Of a DNA stretch of 64,000 nt, positions 1 to 11,013 are shown piece by piece. The stretch covers positions 21,551-85,550 of the forward strand of contig SKCR01032801.1 in NCBI GenBank assembly GCA_019454045.1, in the 5' to 3' direction. The notes beneath the pieces are model-generated. The model was given only the letters and a program-made list of their open reading frames with translations. It was not told the origin of the DNA and did no database searches. The stretch's first letter is position 1. The number at the start of each line of letters is the position of its first letter. The stretch is from Zanthoxylum bungeanum (Eukaryota; Streptophyta; Magnoliopsida; Sapindales; Rutaceae). A program made the position numbers and the translations under genes.

Positions 1-2250
1 TAGTGGAGCATCAAGGGAGACTGAATCCAATCATGAAGGAAGTCGTAAAGAAAGAAATCATCAAATGGTTGGACGCATGCATCATCTACCTTATCTGTGA
101 CAGCTCTTGGGTAAGTTCTATGTAATATGTACCCAAGAAATGATGAATGATTGTAGTTACAATAGAAAAGAACGAGCTGATTCCAACAAGGACAATGACT
201 GGATGGAGAGTGTGCATGGACTACAGGAAGCTGAACAAAGCCACATGGAATTATCATTTCTCACTACCATTCATTGAGCAAATGCTAGACAGATTGGCGA
301 GGCATGATTTCTACTACTTTCTGGATGGGTACTCGGGGTACAATCAGATTGCCATCGCCCCAGAAGATAAGGAGAAAACCAATTTCACATGCCCGTATGG
401 TACTTGTGCATTCCACATGATTCCATTTGGACTCTGTAATGCTCCTGCCATATTTCAACATTGCATGAAGGCCATATTTTCAGACATGGTAGAACATAAC
501 ATGGAAGTCTTCATGGATGACTTCTCGGTATTTGGAAACTCGTTCGACCACTGTTTGCAAAATCTGGAACAAGTGTTACAAAGATGTGAAGATACTAATC
601 TGGTACTGAACTGGGAGAAATGACACTTCATGGTGAAGGAAGGCATTGTCTTGGGACATCGGATCTCATAGAAGGGAATCTAGGTAGACAAAGAAAAGAT
701 TGAGACTATAGAGAAACTACATTCACCATCACCAGTCAAAGGGATTCGAAGTTTTCTTGGGCATGTAGGATTTTACAGGAGATTCATCAAAGACTTCTCC
801 AAGATTTCTAAACCATTATGCAATCTGCTGGAGAAAGACATGCCTTTCCACTTCACCAAAGAATGCCACCATGCTTTCGAGATCTTGAAACAGAAGTTGT
901 CTCTGCTCTCATCATAGTAGCACCAGATTGGGCGCTCCCATTTGAAGTGGTGTATGATGCCAGTGATTTTACAGTAGGTGCAGTTTTGGGACAACGAAAG
1001 GCGAAAGTTTTTCACACCATTTACTTCGCCAGCAAAACTTTGAATGAAGCATAACTTAACTACACAACAACTGAAAATGAGTCGTTCCCAGTTGTGTTTG
1101 CTTTTGATAAACTGCTCCTATTTGCTGGGTCTCAAGGTGGTGGTCTACACAGATATTTCAGTAATCAAATACTTGATCGCGAAGAAAGATGCCAAGCCCA
1201 GATTGATCCGTTGGGTGCTTCTTTTGCAAGAATTTGACGTGGAGATCCGAGATAGGAAGAGGACAAAAAATCAAGTTGCAGATCACTTGTCGAGGCTCGA
1301 AAATAGAGGTATAACTGGCAATGAACTGACAATTAATGAAACTTTTCCAGATTAACAGTTGTTTACCATCAAGGATCATGAAGTCTCATGGTATGATGAC
1401 TATGTAAACTACATAGTATCGGGGAAATGGTCGTTGGAATGGACACATCAGCAAAGAAAGAAGTTCTTCAAAGAAGTCAAACATTATGTATGGGATGAGT
1501 CGTACATATTCAAACATTGTGCTGATCAGTTATTAAGGCGTTGTGTACCACATGAGGAGGTCAATAGTGTCCTACAACATTATCATTCATCACCATACGA
1601 TAGACATTTCAGCGGAGATAAAATCGCGACCAAAGTACTGCAATCAGGTTTCTTCTGGCCCACCTTGTTTAAAGATGTTCACTTATTTATTCTTCAATGT
1701 GACAGGTGCCAGAGGACGAGAAATATTTCGAGGAGAAATGAAGGACCTCTTCAAAACATTCTCGAAGTGGAGATATTTGATGTATGAGGGATTGAATTTA
1801 TGGGACCCTTTATCCTATTATATAGAAACTCGTACATTCAGGTTGTAGTATACTACGTCTCCAATTGAGTTGAAGCAACAACACTACCATCGAATGATTC
1901 CAAAATGATTTTAAAATTCCTCAAAAAGAATATTTTCACTCGCTTCGGAACACCTCGAGTGATCATCAGTGATGATGGCACACAATTCTGCAACAAATAT
2001 TTCGATGCATTCCTAGCAAAATACGGAGTTACTCACAAAGTTGCAACTGCTTACCATCCATAGTCTAGTGGTCAGGTTGAAGTTTCCAACAGAGAAATCA
2101 AAAGAATCATAGAAAGAACTGTTTGTTCAACGAGGAATGACTGGTCTAGAAAACTGTATGATGCATTATGGGCCTACCGGACAGCTTTCAAGACACTCAT
2201 TGGAATGTCCCCATACCGACTAGTGTTTGGAAATGCATGCCATTTGCCTT
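1..2250 (+). pseudogene. Ty3/gypsy (Athila/Tat-like) pol fragment, tandem unit 1
   Basis: Decayed reverse transcriptase, RNase H and integrase of a gypsy element. RT lies at about 80-830, with VCMDYRKLN near 210 and a catalytic box FMDDFSVFG near 510, the FMDD form usual in Athila/Tat lineages. RNase H follows to about 1355, ending in a [14 protein letters not shown] connection. The integrase zinc-binding segment (CDRC near 1700) and DDE core (DDGTQF near 1970, then a conserved Glu in [10 protein letters not shown]) run to 2250. Stops interrupt it, for example TGA at 621 and several near 669-681. At about 2250 the integrase reading breaks off after CHLP and jumps back to sequence that precedes RT, the start of the next unit. 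The unit begins left of the window. Confidence 0.93.
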
Positions 2251-4616
2251 TGTTGAGAGTGTTATGTGAGCACAAGAGAGCTATTGGCTGGACTATATCA
2301 GACATTCGAGGCATCAGTCCATCATTATGTATGCACAAAATCATGATGAATGACTAGTACAAAGCCATAGTGGAGCATCAAGGGAGACTGAATCCAATCA
2401 TGAAGGAAGTCGTAAAGAAAGAAATCATCAAATGGTTGGACGCAGGCATCATCTACCTTATCTGTGACAGCTCTTGGGTAAGTTCTATGTAATATGTACC
2501 CAAGAAATGATGAATGACTGTAGTTACAATAGAAAAGAACGAGCTGATTCCAACAAGGACAATGACTGGATGGAGAGTGTGCATGGACTACAGGAAGCTG
2601 AACAAAGCCACATGGAATTATCATTTCTCGCTACCATTCATTGAGCAAATGCTAGACAGATTGGCGAGGCATGATTTCTACTACTTTCTGGATGGGTACT
2701 CGGGGTACAATCAGATTGCCATCGCCCCAGAAGATAAGGAGAAAACCAATTTCACATGCCCGTATGGTACTTGTGCATTCCACATGATTCCATTTGGACT
2801 CTGTAATGCTCCTGCCATATTTCAACATTGCATGATGGCCATATTTTCAGACATGGCAGAACATAACATGGAAGTCTTCATGGATGACTTCTCGGTATTT
2901 GGAAACTCGTTCGACCACTGTTTGCAAAATCTGGAACAAGTGTTACAAAGATGTGAAGATACTAATCTGGTACTGAACTGGGAGAAATGCCACTTCATGG
3001 TGAAGGAAGGCATTGTCTTGGGACATCGGATCTCATAGAAGGGAATCTAGGTAGACAAAGAAAAGATTGAGACTATAGAGAAACTACATTCACCATCACC
3101 AGTCAAAGGGATTCGAAGTTTTCTTGGGCATGTAGGATTTTACAGGAGATTCATCAAAGACTTCTCCAAGATTTCTAAACCATTATGCAATCTGCTGGAG
3201 AAAGACATGCCTTTCCACTTCACCAAAGAATGCCACCATGCTTTCCAGATCTTGAAACAGAAGTTGTCTCTGCTCTCATCATAGTAGCACCAGATTGGGC
3301 GCTCCCATTTGAAGTGGTGTATGATGCCAGTGATTTTACAGTAGGTGTAGTTTTGGGACAACGAAAGGCGAAAGTTTTTCACACCATTTACTTCGCCAGC
3401 AAAACTTTGAATGAAGCATAACTTAACTACACAACAACTGAAAATGAGTTGTTCCCAGTTGTGTTTGCTTTTGATAAACTGCTCCTATTTGCTGGGTCTC
3501 AAGGTGGTGGTCTACACAGATAATTCAGTAATCAAATACTTGATCGCGAAGAAAGATGCCAAGCCCAGATTGATCCGTTGGGTGCTTCTTTTGCAAGAAT
3601 TTGACGTGGAGATCCGAGATAGGTAGAGGACAAAAAATCAAGTTGCAGATCACTTGTCGAGGCTCGAAAATAGAGGTATAACTGGCAATGAACTGACAAT
3701 TAATGAAACTTTTCCAGATTAACAGTTGTTTACCATCAAGGATCATGAAGTCTCATGGTATGATGACTATGTAAACTACATAGTATCGGGGAAATGGTCG
3801 TTGGAATGGACACATCAGCAAAGAAAGAAGTTCTTCAAAGAAGTCAAACATTATGTATGGGATGAGTCGTACATATTCAAACATTGTGCTGATCAGTTAT
3901 TAAGGCGTGTGTACCACATGAGGAGGTCAATAGTGTCCTACAACATTATCATTCATCACCATACGATAGACATTTCAGCGGAGATAAAATCGCGACCAAA
4001 GTACTGCAATCAGGTTTCTTCTGGCCCACCTTGTTTAAAGATGTTCACTTATTTATTCTTCAATGGGACAGGTGCTAGAGGACGAGAAATATTTCGAGGA
4101 GAAATGAAGGACCTCTTCAAAACATTCTCGAAGTGGAGATATTTGATGTATGAGGGATTGAATTTATGGGACCCTTTATCCTATTATATAGAAACTCGTA
4201 CATTCTGGTTGTAGTATACTACGTCTCCAATTGAGTTGAAGCAACAACATTACCATCGAATGATTCCAAAATGATTTTAAAATTCCTCAAAAAGAATATT
4301 TTCACTCGCTTCGGAACACCTCGAGTGATCATCGGTGATGATGGCACACAATTCTGCAACAAATATTTAGATGCATTCCTAGCAAAATACGGAGTTACTC
4401 ACAAAGTTGCAACTGCTTACCATCCGTAGTCTAGTGGTCAGGTTGAAGTTTCCAACAGAGAAATCAAAAGAATCATAGAAAGAACTGTTTGTTCAACGAG
4501 GAATGACTGGTCTAGAAAACTGTATGATGCATTATGGGCCTACCGGACAGCTTTCAAGACACTCATTGGAATGTCCCCATACCGACTAGTGTTTGGAAAT
4601 GCATGCCATTTGCCTT
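2251..4616 (+). pseudogene. Ty3/gypsy pol fragment, tandem unit 2
   Basis: Second copy, offset 2366-2367 bp from unit 1 and near-identical. It starts with the short segment upstream of RT (CEHKRAIGW near 2268), then RT from about 2450 with the FMDD box near 2880, RNase H to about 3720, and integrase to 4616, where the same CHLP-to-upstream junction recurs. It shares most stops of unit 1 (for example the pair near 3036-3050). It also has private changes: the unit-1 stop near 621 is a Cys codon here, a new TAG sits near 3622, and a 1-bp deletion near 3909 shifts the integrase frame. Confidence 0.93.
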
Positions 4617-7406
4617 TGTTGAGAGTGTTATGTGAGCACAAGAGAGCTATTGGCTGGACTATATCAGACATTCGAGGCATCAGTCCATCATTTTGTATGC
4701 ACAAAATCATGATGAATGACTAGTACAAAGCCATAGTGGAGCATCAAGGGAGACTGAATCCAATCATGAAGGAAGTCGTAAAGAAAGAAATCATCAAATG
4801 GTTGGACGCAGGCATCATCTACCTTATCTGTGACAGCTCTTGGGTAAGTTCTATGTAATATGTACCCAAGAAATGATGAATGACTGTAGTTACAATAGAA
4901 AAGAACGAGCTGATTCCAACAAGGACAATGACTGGATGGAGAGTGTGCATGGACTACAGGAAGCTGAACAAAGCCACATGGAATTATCATTTCTCGCTAC
5001 CATTCATTGAGCAAATGCTAGACAGATTGGAGAGGCATGATTTCTACTACTTTCTGGATGGGTACTCGGGGTACAATCAGATTGTCATCGCCCCAGAAGA
5101 TAAGGAGAAAACCAATTTCACATGCCCGTATGGTACTTGTGCATTCCACATGATTCCATTTGGACTCTGTAATGCTCCTGCCATATTTCAACATTGCATG
5201 ATGGCCATATTTTCAGACATGGCAGAACATAACATGGAAGTCTTCATGGATGACTTCTCGGTATTTGGAAACTCGTTCGACCACTGTTTGCAAAATCTGG
5301 AACAAGTGTTACAAAGATGTGAAGATACTAATCTGGTACTGAACTGGGAGAAATGCCACTTCATGGTGAAGGAAGGCATTGTCTTGGGACATCGGATCTC
5401 ATAGAAGGGAATCTAGGTAGACAAAGAAAAGATTGAGACTATAGAGAAACTACATTCACCATCACCAGTCAAAGGGATTCGAAGTTTTCTTGGGCATGTA
5501 GGATTTTACAGGAGATTCATCAAAGACTTCTCCAAGATTTCTAAACCATTATGCAATCTGCTGGAGAAAGACATGCCTTTCCACTTCACCAAAGAATGCC
5601 ACCATGCTTTCGAGATCTTGAAACAGAAGTTGTCTCTGCTCTCATCATAGTAGCACCAGATTGGGCGCTCCCATTTGAAGTGGTGTATGATGCCAGTGAT
5701 TTTACAGTAGGTGCAGTTTTGGGACAACGAAAGGCGAAAGTTTTTCACACCATTTACTTCGCCAGCAAAACTTTGAATGAAGCATAACTTAACTACACAA
5801 CAACTGAAAATGAGTCGTTCCCAGTTTGTTTGCTTTTGATAAACTGCTCCTATTTGCTGGGTCTCAAGGTGGTGGTCTACACAGATATTTCAGTAATCAA
5901 ATACTTGATCGCGAAGAAAGATGCCAAGCCCAGATTGATCCGTTGGGTGCTTCTTTTGCAAGAATTTGACGTGGAGATCCGAGATAGGAAGAGGACAAAA
6001 AATCAAGTTGCAGATCACTTGTCGAGGCTCGAAAATAGAGGTATAACTGGCAATGAACTGACAATTAATGAAACTTTTCCAGATTAACAGTTGTTGACCA
6101 TCAAGGATCATGAAGTCTCATGGTATGATGACTATGTAAACTACATAGTATCGGGGAAATGGTCGTTGGAATGGACACATCAGCAAAGAAAGAAGTTCTT
6201 CAAAGAAGTCAAACATTATGTATGGGATGAGTCGTACATATTCAAACATTGTGCTGATCAGTTATTAAGGCGTTGTGTACCACATGAGGAGGTCAATAGT
6301 GTCCTACAACATTATCATTCATCACCATACGACAGACATTTCAGCGGAGATAAAATCGCGACCAAAGTACTGCAATCAGGTTTCTTCTGGCCCACCTTGT
6401 TTAAAGATGTTCACTTATTATTCTTCAATGTGACAGGTGCCAGAGGACGAGAAATATTTCGAGGAGAAATGAAGGACCTCTTCAAAACATTCTCGAAGTG
6501 GAGATATTTGATGTATGAGGGATTGAATTTATGGGACCCTTTATCCTATTATATAGAAACTCGTACATTCTGGTTGTAGTATACTACGTCTCCAATTGAG
6601 TTGAAGCAACAACACTACCATCGAATGATTCCAAAATGATTTTAAAATTCCTCAAAAAGAATATTTTCACTCGCTTCGGAACACCTCGAGTGATCATCAG
6701 TGATGATGGCACACAATTCTGCAACAGATATATCGATGCACTCCTAGCAAAATACGGAGTTACTCATAAAGTTGCCACTGCTTACCATCCGTAGTCTAGT
6801 GGTCAGGTTGAAGTTTCCAACAGAGAAATCAAAAGAATCATAGAAAGAACTGTTTGTTCAACGAGGAATGACTAGTCTAGAAAACTGGATGATGTATTAT
6901 GGGCCTACCGGACAGCTTTCAAGACACTCATTGGAATGTCCCCATACCGACTAGTGTTTGGAAAGGCATGCCATTTGCCTGTGGAGATCGAACATAAAGC
7001 GTATTGGGCATTGACAAAGCTAAATTTTGATCTCCAAGCAGCGGGGTAGAAACAGCTCTTACAATTGAGTGAATTAGAGGAATTCCGCATCCATGCTTAT
7101 GAGAATTCCAAACTGTACAAAGAAAATACCAAGAAGTGGCATGATTAGAAAATAGTGCGCAGACAACTAGAACTAGGGCAGCAAATGTTTTTATATAATT
7201 CAAGGTTGAAACGTTTCCCTGACAAGCTGAAATCATGGTGGTCAGGTCAATTTGTGATCACTCAAGTGTTGCCCTACGGAGCCGTTGAGCTACATGACCC
7301 GAACTCCAATGATACATTCAAAGTCAACAGCCATCGTGTCAAGGACTACTGGGGAGAATCCATCAAGCGTCAAAAAGAGAGTCTCACACTTGCCGATCTA
7401 GCCTAA
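4617..7406 (+). pseudogene. Ty3/gypsy pol fragment, tandem unit 3, with integrase C-terminus
   Basis: Third copy, again starting at the segment upstream of RT, with the FMDD box near 5246 and RNase H to about 6087. Unlike units 1 and 2, the integrase does not break at CHLP (about 6972). It continues with the normal gypsy order ([10 protein letters not shown]) into the C-terminal domain at 7155-7406, whose KSWWSGQFVITQVLPYGAVELHD stretch (split here by description only: SGQF then PYGAVEL) is typical of Athila-like integrases. It ends at a TAA near 7404. Stops and frameshifts remain, for example a dropped base near 5826 and stops near 6795 and 7048. This unit preserves the original right-hand side of the source element. 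Confidence 0.92.
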
Positions 7407-7540
7407 CGTTTGAGCAGTCATGTCTAGCTGACGACGTTAAACTTAGTGCTAGCAGAGAGGCAACCCATGCAATTTGTGTATATTGAGATTTTATGTGTTT
7501 TATTTTTGTATGTTTAATTTTTCTAGGAAAAGTCACAGAC
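7407..7540 (+). other. Post-pol linker with gypsy-type 'GAGGCAACCCA' motif
   Basis: Non-coding stretch right after the integrase stop. It holds a GACGTTAAAC box (7433-7442) followed by GAGGCAACCCA (near 7457), a pairing commonly seen just downstream of integrase in plant Athila/Tat elements. This supports the lineage call and shows that the segment following unit 3 is the native downstream region. Confidence 0.55.
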
Positions 7541-8092
7541 ATGATGGAAAACGTTATTGCAAAACTTCACAAGCATTTTTCTTCTCTCCCTCAAAACTCT
7601 CTGATGAAAATCTACAAAGCACACATTGAAAGAATGAGACTTATGATGATCAAAGGTATTCCTAGTGATATTCGTTGGATAATTGAAGCATGAGTTCGCT
7701 TGGCAGATGAGTCATCCGACTCTTTCATTTCATTTCTGTCTGGTTTAGGAAAAAGCACATATGCTAAGAAAAGGAGAGCTAAACGATTAGGTGTTTGTTA
7801 TAAATGTGCACGATGTACATGCAATACTCGTTTTCGTTCTTTAGGAATGGTTTCTGATAATCGCGATGATAAAATAAAATTCATTAGGGATGACATGAGT
7901 AAGGAGTCTTTATATGCTATATCATTGACTCTTGAGACGCATCCATATGCATATGTCTATCACGCAATTCGCAATTTACATACACAGTTTCGAAGAGAAA
8001 GACAACAATTGAATCTCGGGGAATCTGACTTTAAAAGACCATGTTTGCCAATTTATAAGAAAATTGATGAGAAGCTTATCCCTGACCCATAA
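7541..8092 (+). pseudogene. Uncharacterised ORF downstream of gypsy integrase, one in-frame stop
   Basis: One reading frame of about 183 codons runs from a Met near 7541 to TAA at 8090, broken by a single TGA at 7691-7693; the segments on either side are in the same frame. The N-terminal part (AKLHKHFSSLPQ, then IKGIPSDIRWIIEA) looks helical. The central part is basic and Cys-rich (KRRAKRLGVCYKCARCTCNT, near 7765-7824), resembling a small metal-binding cluster. The C-terminal part carries charged stretches (HTQFRRERQQLNLGESDFKR). No signal peptide or membrane segment is visible. It sits where Athila-type elements carry an env-like or extra ORF, but I do not recognise the family. It could also be a captured host sequence. 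Confidence 0.6.
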
Positions 8093-8352
8093 AGGTCATT
8101 CAAGTGGTTACTACATGTACATATTATTGTCCTTACATAATAATTATGATTTGCTTTATTTTGATTTCTTTTATTTTCGCCGACAAGATCCCGACTTTTT
8201 GACTTTCACGATATATTTTATTATTACTCTAATAATTATCATTTGGCAAGTACTAGTGTAATTATTACTCACCCATTTTTAGGTCTATAAATTCAGCTCA
8301 CCATTGCTCTCTTCAACACATCCAGATTATAGAGAGTAAAAAAAAAAAAAAA
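8093..8352 (+). other. Gypsy 3' region ending in an A15 tract
   Basis: No gene. AT-rich sequence follows the ORF above. It contains a TATA-like TCTATAAATT near 8284-8293 and ends in GAGAGT followed by 15 A at 8338-8352. The E-type LTR sequence starts immediately afterwards. The A-tract may mark an old transcript end or be a chance homopolymer at a breakpoint. Confidence 0.4.
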
Positions 8353-9083
8353 CCTTCAGATTGCCATAATTCGATTATGTATTATGAGCATCGTGATGCC
8401 CAAAGACTAGCGTCGTGACACGTAACAGAGGAAATTCTATGTCTCAGTCTGCTCGAGTGAGTGTCGCGAAGCGTAAAGCTTAGCATCGCGACGCAATATA
8501 GGGAACCCTTCTGTCTCAACCCTAACAGTGTGAGCATCGCGATGCGTGACCATTTTTCAGGATTAATTTTTAGTTACTTCAGTTTCAACTCATGATATTA
8601 GAGACCACCCGAAAGTTTCATATCATCTCATATACACATAATTTATCATATCACAAACCTAGAATATCATATAGCGACGATATTTTTGAAATGTATTCCA
8701 CGATTCGTATTCTAATTAAGTTACTATTAAGGGTCATTGCAGTAACCACAAACTCCTTCAATGAAGTGAAGTAACGTTAGTGGGACTCCAAATCAATGAG
8801 TGGACACTTTTCCCTTAAGTTGATTTTCATTATGTTAAAATTCATATCAGACTAACTTTTTCATATTTAGGGTGTTAGCCAAGTTTACTTTCAAATATGA
8901 TTTGATTAAGAATGTTTTGAAAAAAAATTTAGAAAAGTGATGATTACAAAAGCATGATTTTATGTTTTCGAGGCATGGGGGAAAAACTCACATCAGTATG
9001 TAACTTGACTCAGCTATGGAATTGACAGATTCAGATACCGTGTGCATACGCAGTTCAGGACTATGGATGACAGATGTCCATAG
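8353..9083 (+). repeat. LTR-like repeat E, left part (interrupted by copia A)
   Basis: This matches, in opposite orientation, the E' sequence at 26560-27061 and 29700-30010. Shared landmarks are the TCGCGATGC boxes near 8397 and 8484-8550, a GGTCATTGCAG segment near 8733, GGTGTTAGCCAAG near 8870 and GGATGACAGATG near 9066. The right part resumes at 18966 after copia A. The complete left end (TGTAACACCCC) seen in E' is missing here, so this copy is 5'-truncated. No coding capacity. Confidence 0.75.
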
Positions 9084-10998
9084 TGTTAAAACAATTGTGA
9101 CCCATAGCATCACTATTTGTAAAAGACATTATGGTTTTGTACAAATTAACTATGTGACAAAGAAAATTGCCATTTTATCATTTTGTAATTAGATTACTTG
9201 AATATATAAATGATAAAAGTCCTTATGATTAGTTCCGGATTAATAAGATATGAGACAATATCAATCCACTAAAAGTTTAATCATTAAATATCCCTAGTTG
9301 TAGTATTATCGAGACTGGACATCGATAATACGGAATAGGCTAGTATTACACTTGTGCGCGTTATGGAAGCGTAATGGCATAGTTCTCATATATTTGGGTA
9401 TTGGATACTCATGCAAGTGTAATAGGAGGTTCTGTTTACCGATGGTACGGAAACAGCTTCGCTCTGGTAAGACCCCTCGGAATCCCATTGGTAGTATGAC
9501 TATGTGTCTATGGGAATCCGAATCAGGGTATGTGTATTTGGTCTTAACCTGAGACTTGCATCGCTAATACTTGCGATAATCAGTACGCTTTGGTTTTGGT
9601 CGTCCGGGGCTTTAACAGGTTTTGTGTACGCCTCTTCTGGGTTTATTGAGAATCGTAGTGTGTTGGGTGTGATGTCAAGATGGAAGTATCACTTCAGTCA
9701 TATGGAGATGATGATCACGCAGGGATACAGAACTGGTACTCTATTATGTTGCAACTATCGAGATAATATGACAAGGTCATGATTATCCGATTAAATAGAC
9801 TAGTTGTTAGTGATCCGATATATGCTTCGTACGGGGCAGACACTATTCCAGCCCCAGGCTTAGCATGTGATATCTGATACTGGATCGTAATACACAATAC
9901 TTGGTATACTACGCTTGATATAGATTATGTATTCCTTAAAAGAATATTTCTGGAGAATTGGGTAGGCACGGTGCTTTGCTAGAAGCCAATCATGTCTTGT
10001 AAATCGGTAAGAACGTGGTACGAGGTACGCGCGTGTTTGGATAGTCCGACGACCGGATTTACTGCCAATATATCCAGGGATCTCATGGGTCGCTTCCCGA
10101 AGATTCACCGATGATGTTTGACTCGAACAGAATTAATTTAGAATTAATTATGAGAGAGAGAAAATTAATCTAGGATTAATTACGGCAAGAATTTATCTGG
10201 GATAAAATTTGAATAGTAGAGAGAGAACGATTAATTTGGAATTAATCGATTAAATAATATATTCGATATATGAAATGAAATTAGATTTCACAGCGGAATT
10301 AAAATTGGATTTTAATTCGGGCTAACGAATTAATTTAGAATTTAATTCGCGAGTGACTTTCGTAATAATTTTGTGAGGCATTATTATTTAATTAAATTTG
10401 ATTTAATTAAGTCGCAACGGAAAATTCATTAATTCGAAATTGACGAACCCGAGCTCGAAATATGTTTTGCGGGCCCACTCGAATTTTGAATTTAAAGTGG
10501 GCCCGCCTAGTCACATCACTAGTCAACTTTATTTAGCTTTTGGTTGATAGAAGTTGGTAGTTGGTGTTGGCTTGTAAATTACACAATCTTTATTTTATTT
10601 GATTTGTGTAAGACATTTACCAATTTTTGGATATTTGGTATTTGATAATTGATTTTGGAAAATCAAAACATTACACACTCTCTCATTCCTCACAATTGCC
10701 TAAACTCTTCCCCCTCTTTCTCTCAAATTGGCGTGAACCTAGGGTTCATGGTTCTTGATTTTTGCTTCAAAAATCTTGATTGCTAGCACAACAAAGGAGT
10801 CTACAAAGGTGATAGGGACACTTACCCTAGAGTTTGGAATTCAAAGGAAGGCTTGGAGCACTTCTCAAAGGCAAATTTTTTTTCTGAAATTCATACATCC
10901 ACAAACCGATCAATGTAAGTGATTTTTCAGCAAACTTATTAAGTATTCACACAATATCATGACTTAGAAGATCCTTGGCATGTTCTAGGAACCCTACA
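9084..10998 (+). repeat. Copia A 5' LTR
   Basis: Begins TG at 9084 and ends CCCTACA at 10998, directly followed by the primer-binding site. It is collinear with 17060-18965 over its full length and related to the LTRs of element B (31632 and 41824). It contains the hairpin run described separately. Confidence 0.95.
10131..10447 (+). other. Array of about nine short hairpins with TAG/TGG loops (copia A 5' LTR)
   Basis: Consecutive inverted repeats with 6-10 bp stems and 3-nt loops: AATTAATT-TAG-AATTAATT (10131-10149); AATTAATC-TAG-GATTAATT (10163-10181); TTTATC-TGG-GATAAA (10192-10206); CGATTAATT with loop TGG (10228-10248); TGAAAT-TAG-ATTTCA (10276-10290); GAATTAAAAT with loop TGG (10296-10318); CGAATTAATT with loop TAG (near 10326-10348, one extra T in the right arm); TTAATTAAAT with loop TTG (10388-10410); and an imperfect one at 10425-10447. 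The same series occurs in the other LTRs of A and B. Confidence 0.85.
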
Positions 10999-10999
10999 A

Positions 11000-11013
11000 T
11001 GGTATCGGAGCCA
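11000..11013 (+). promoter_or_regulatory. Primer-binding site of copia A (initiator tRNA-Met)
   Basis: TGGTATCGGAGCC, two bases after the LTR end, differs by one base from the usual complement of the initiator tRNA-Met 3' end (TGGTATCAGAGC). It primes minus-strand synthesis. Confidence 0.9.

Larger units (their letters stand above)
1..6980 (+). repeat. Tandem array of 2.37-kb gypsy pol units (three copies)
   Basis: Offsets between matching sites are 2366-2367 bp (147/2514/4880 for the RT start; 2241/4607/6972 for the CATTTGCC box). The two internal junctions are the same at base level, so one recombination event founded the repeat and later unequal exchange or template slippage copied it. 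The left end lies outside the window, so more copies may exist. Confidence 0.93.

Noticed and set aside
1..6980. Array as an assembly duplication
   Set aside because: Private substitutions and 1-bp indels in each unit argue for real copies, though only long reads can settle it.
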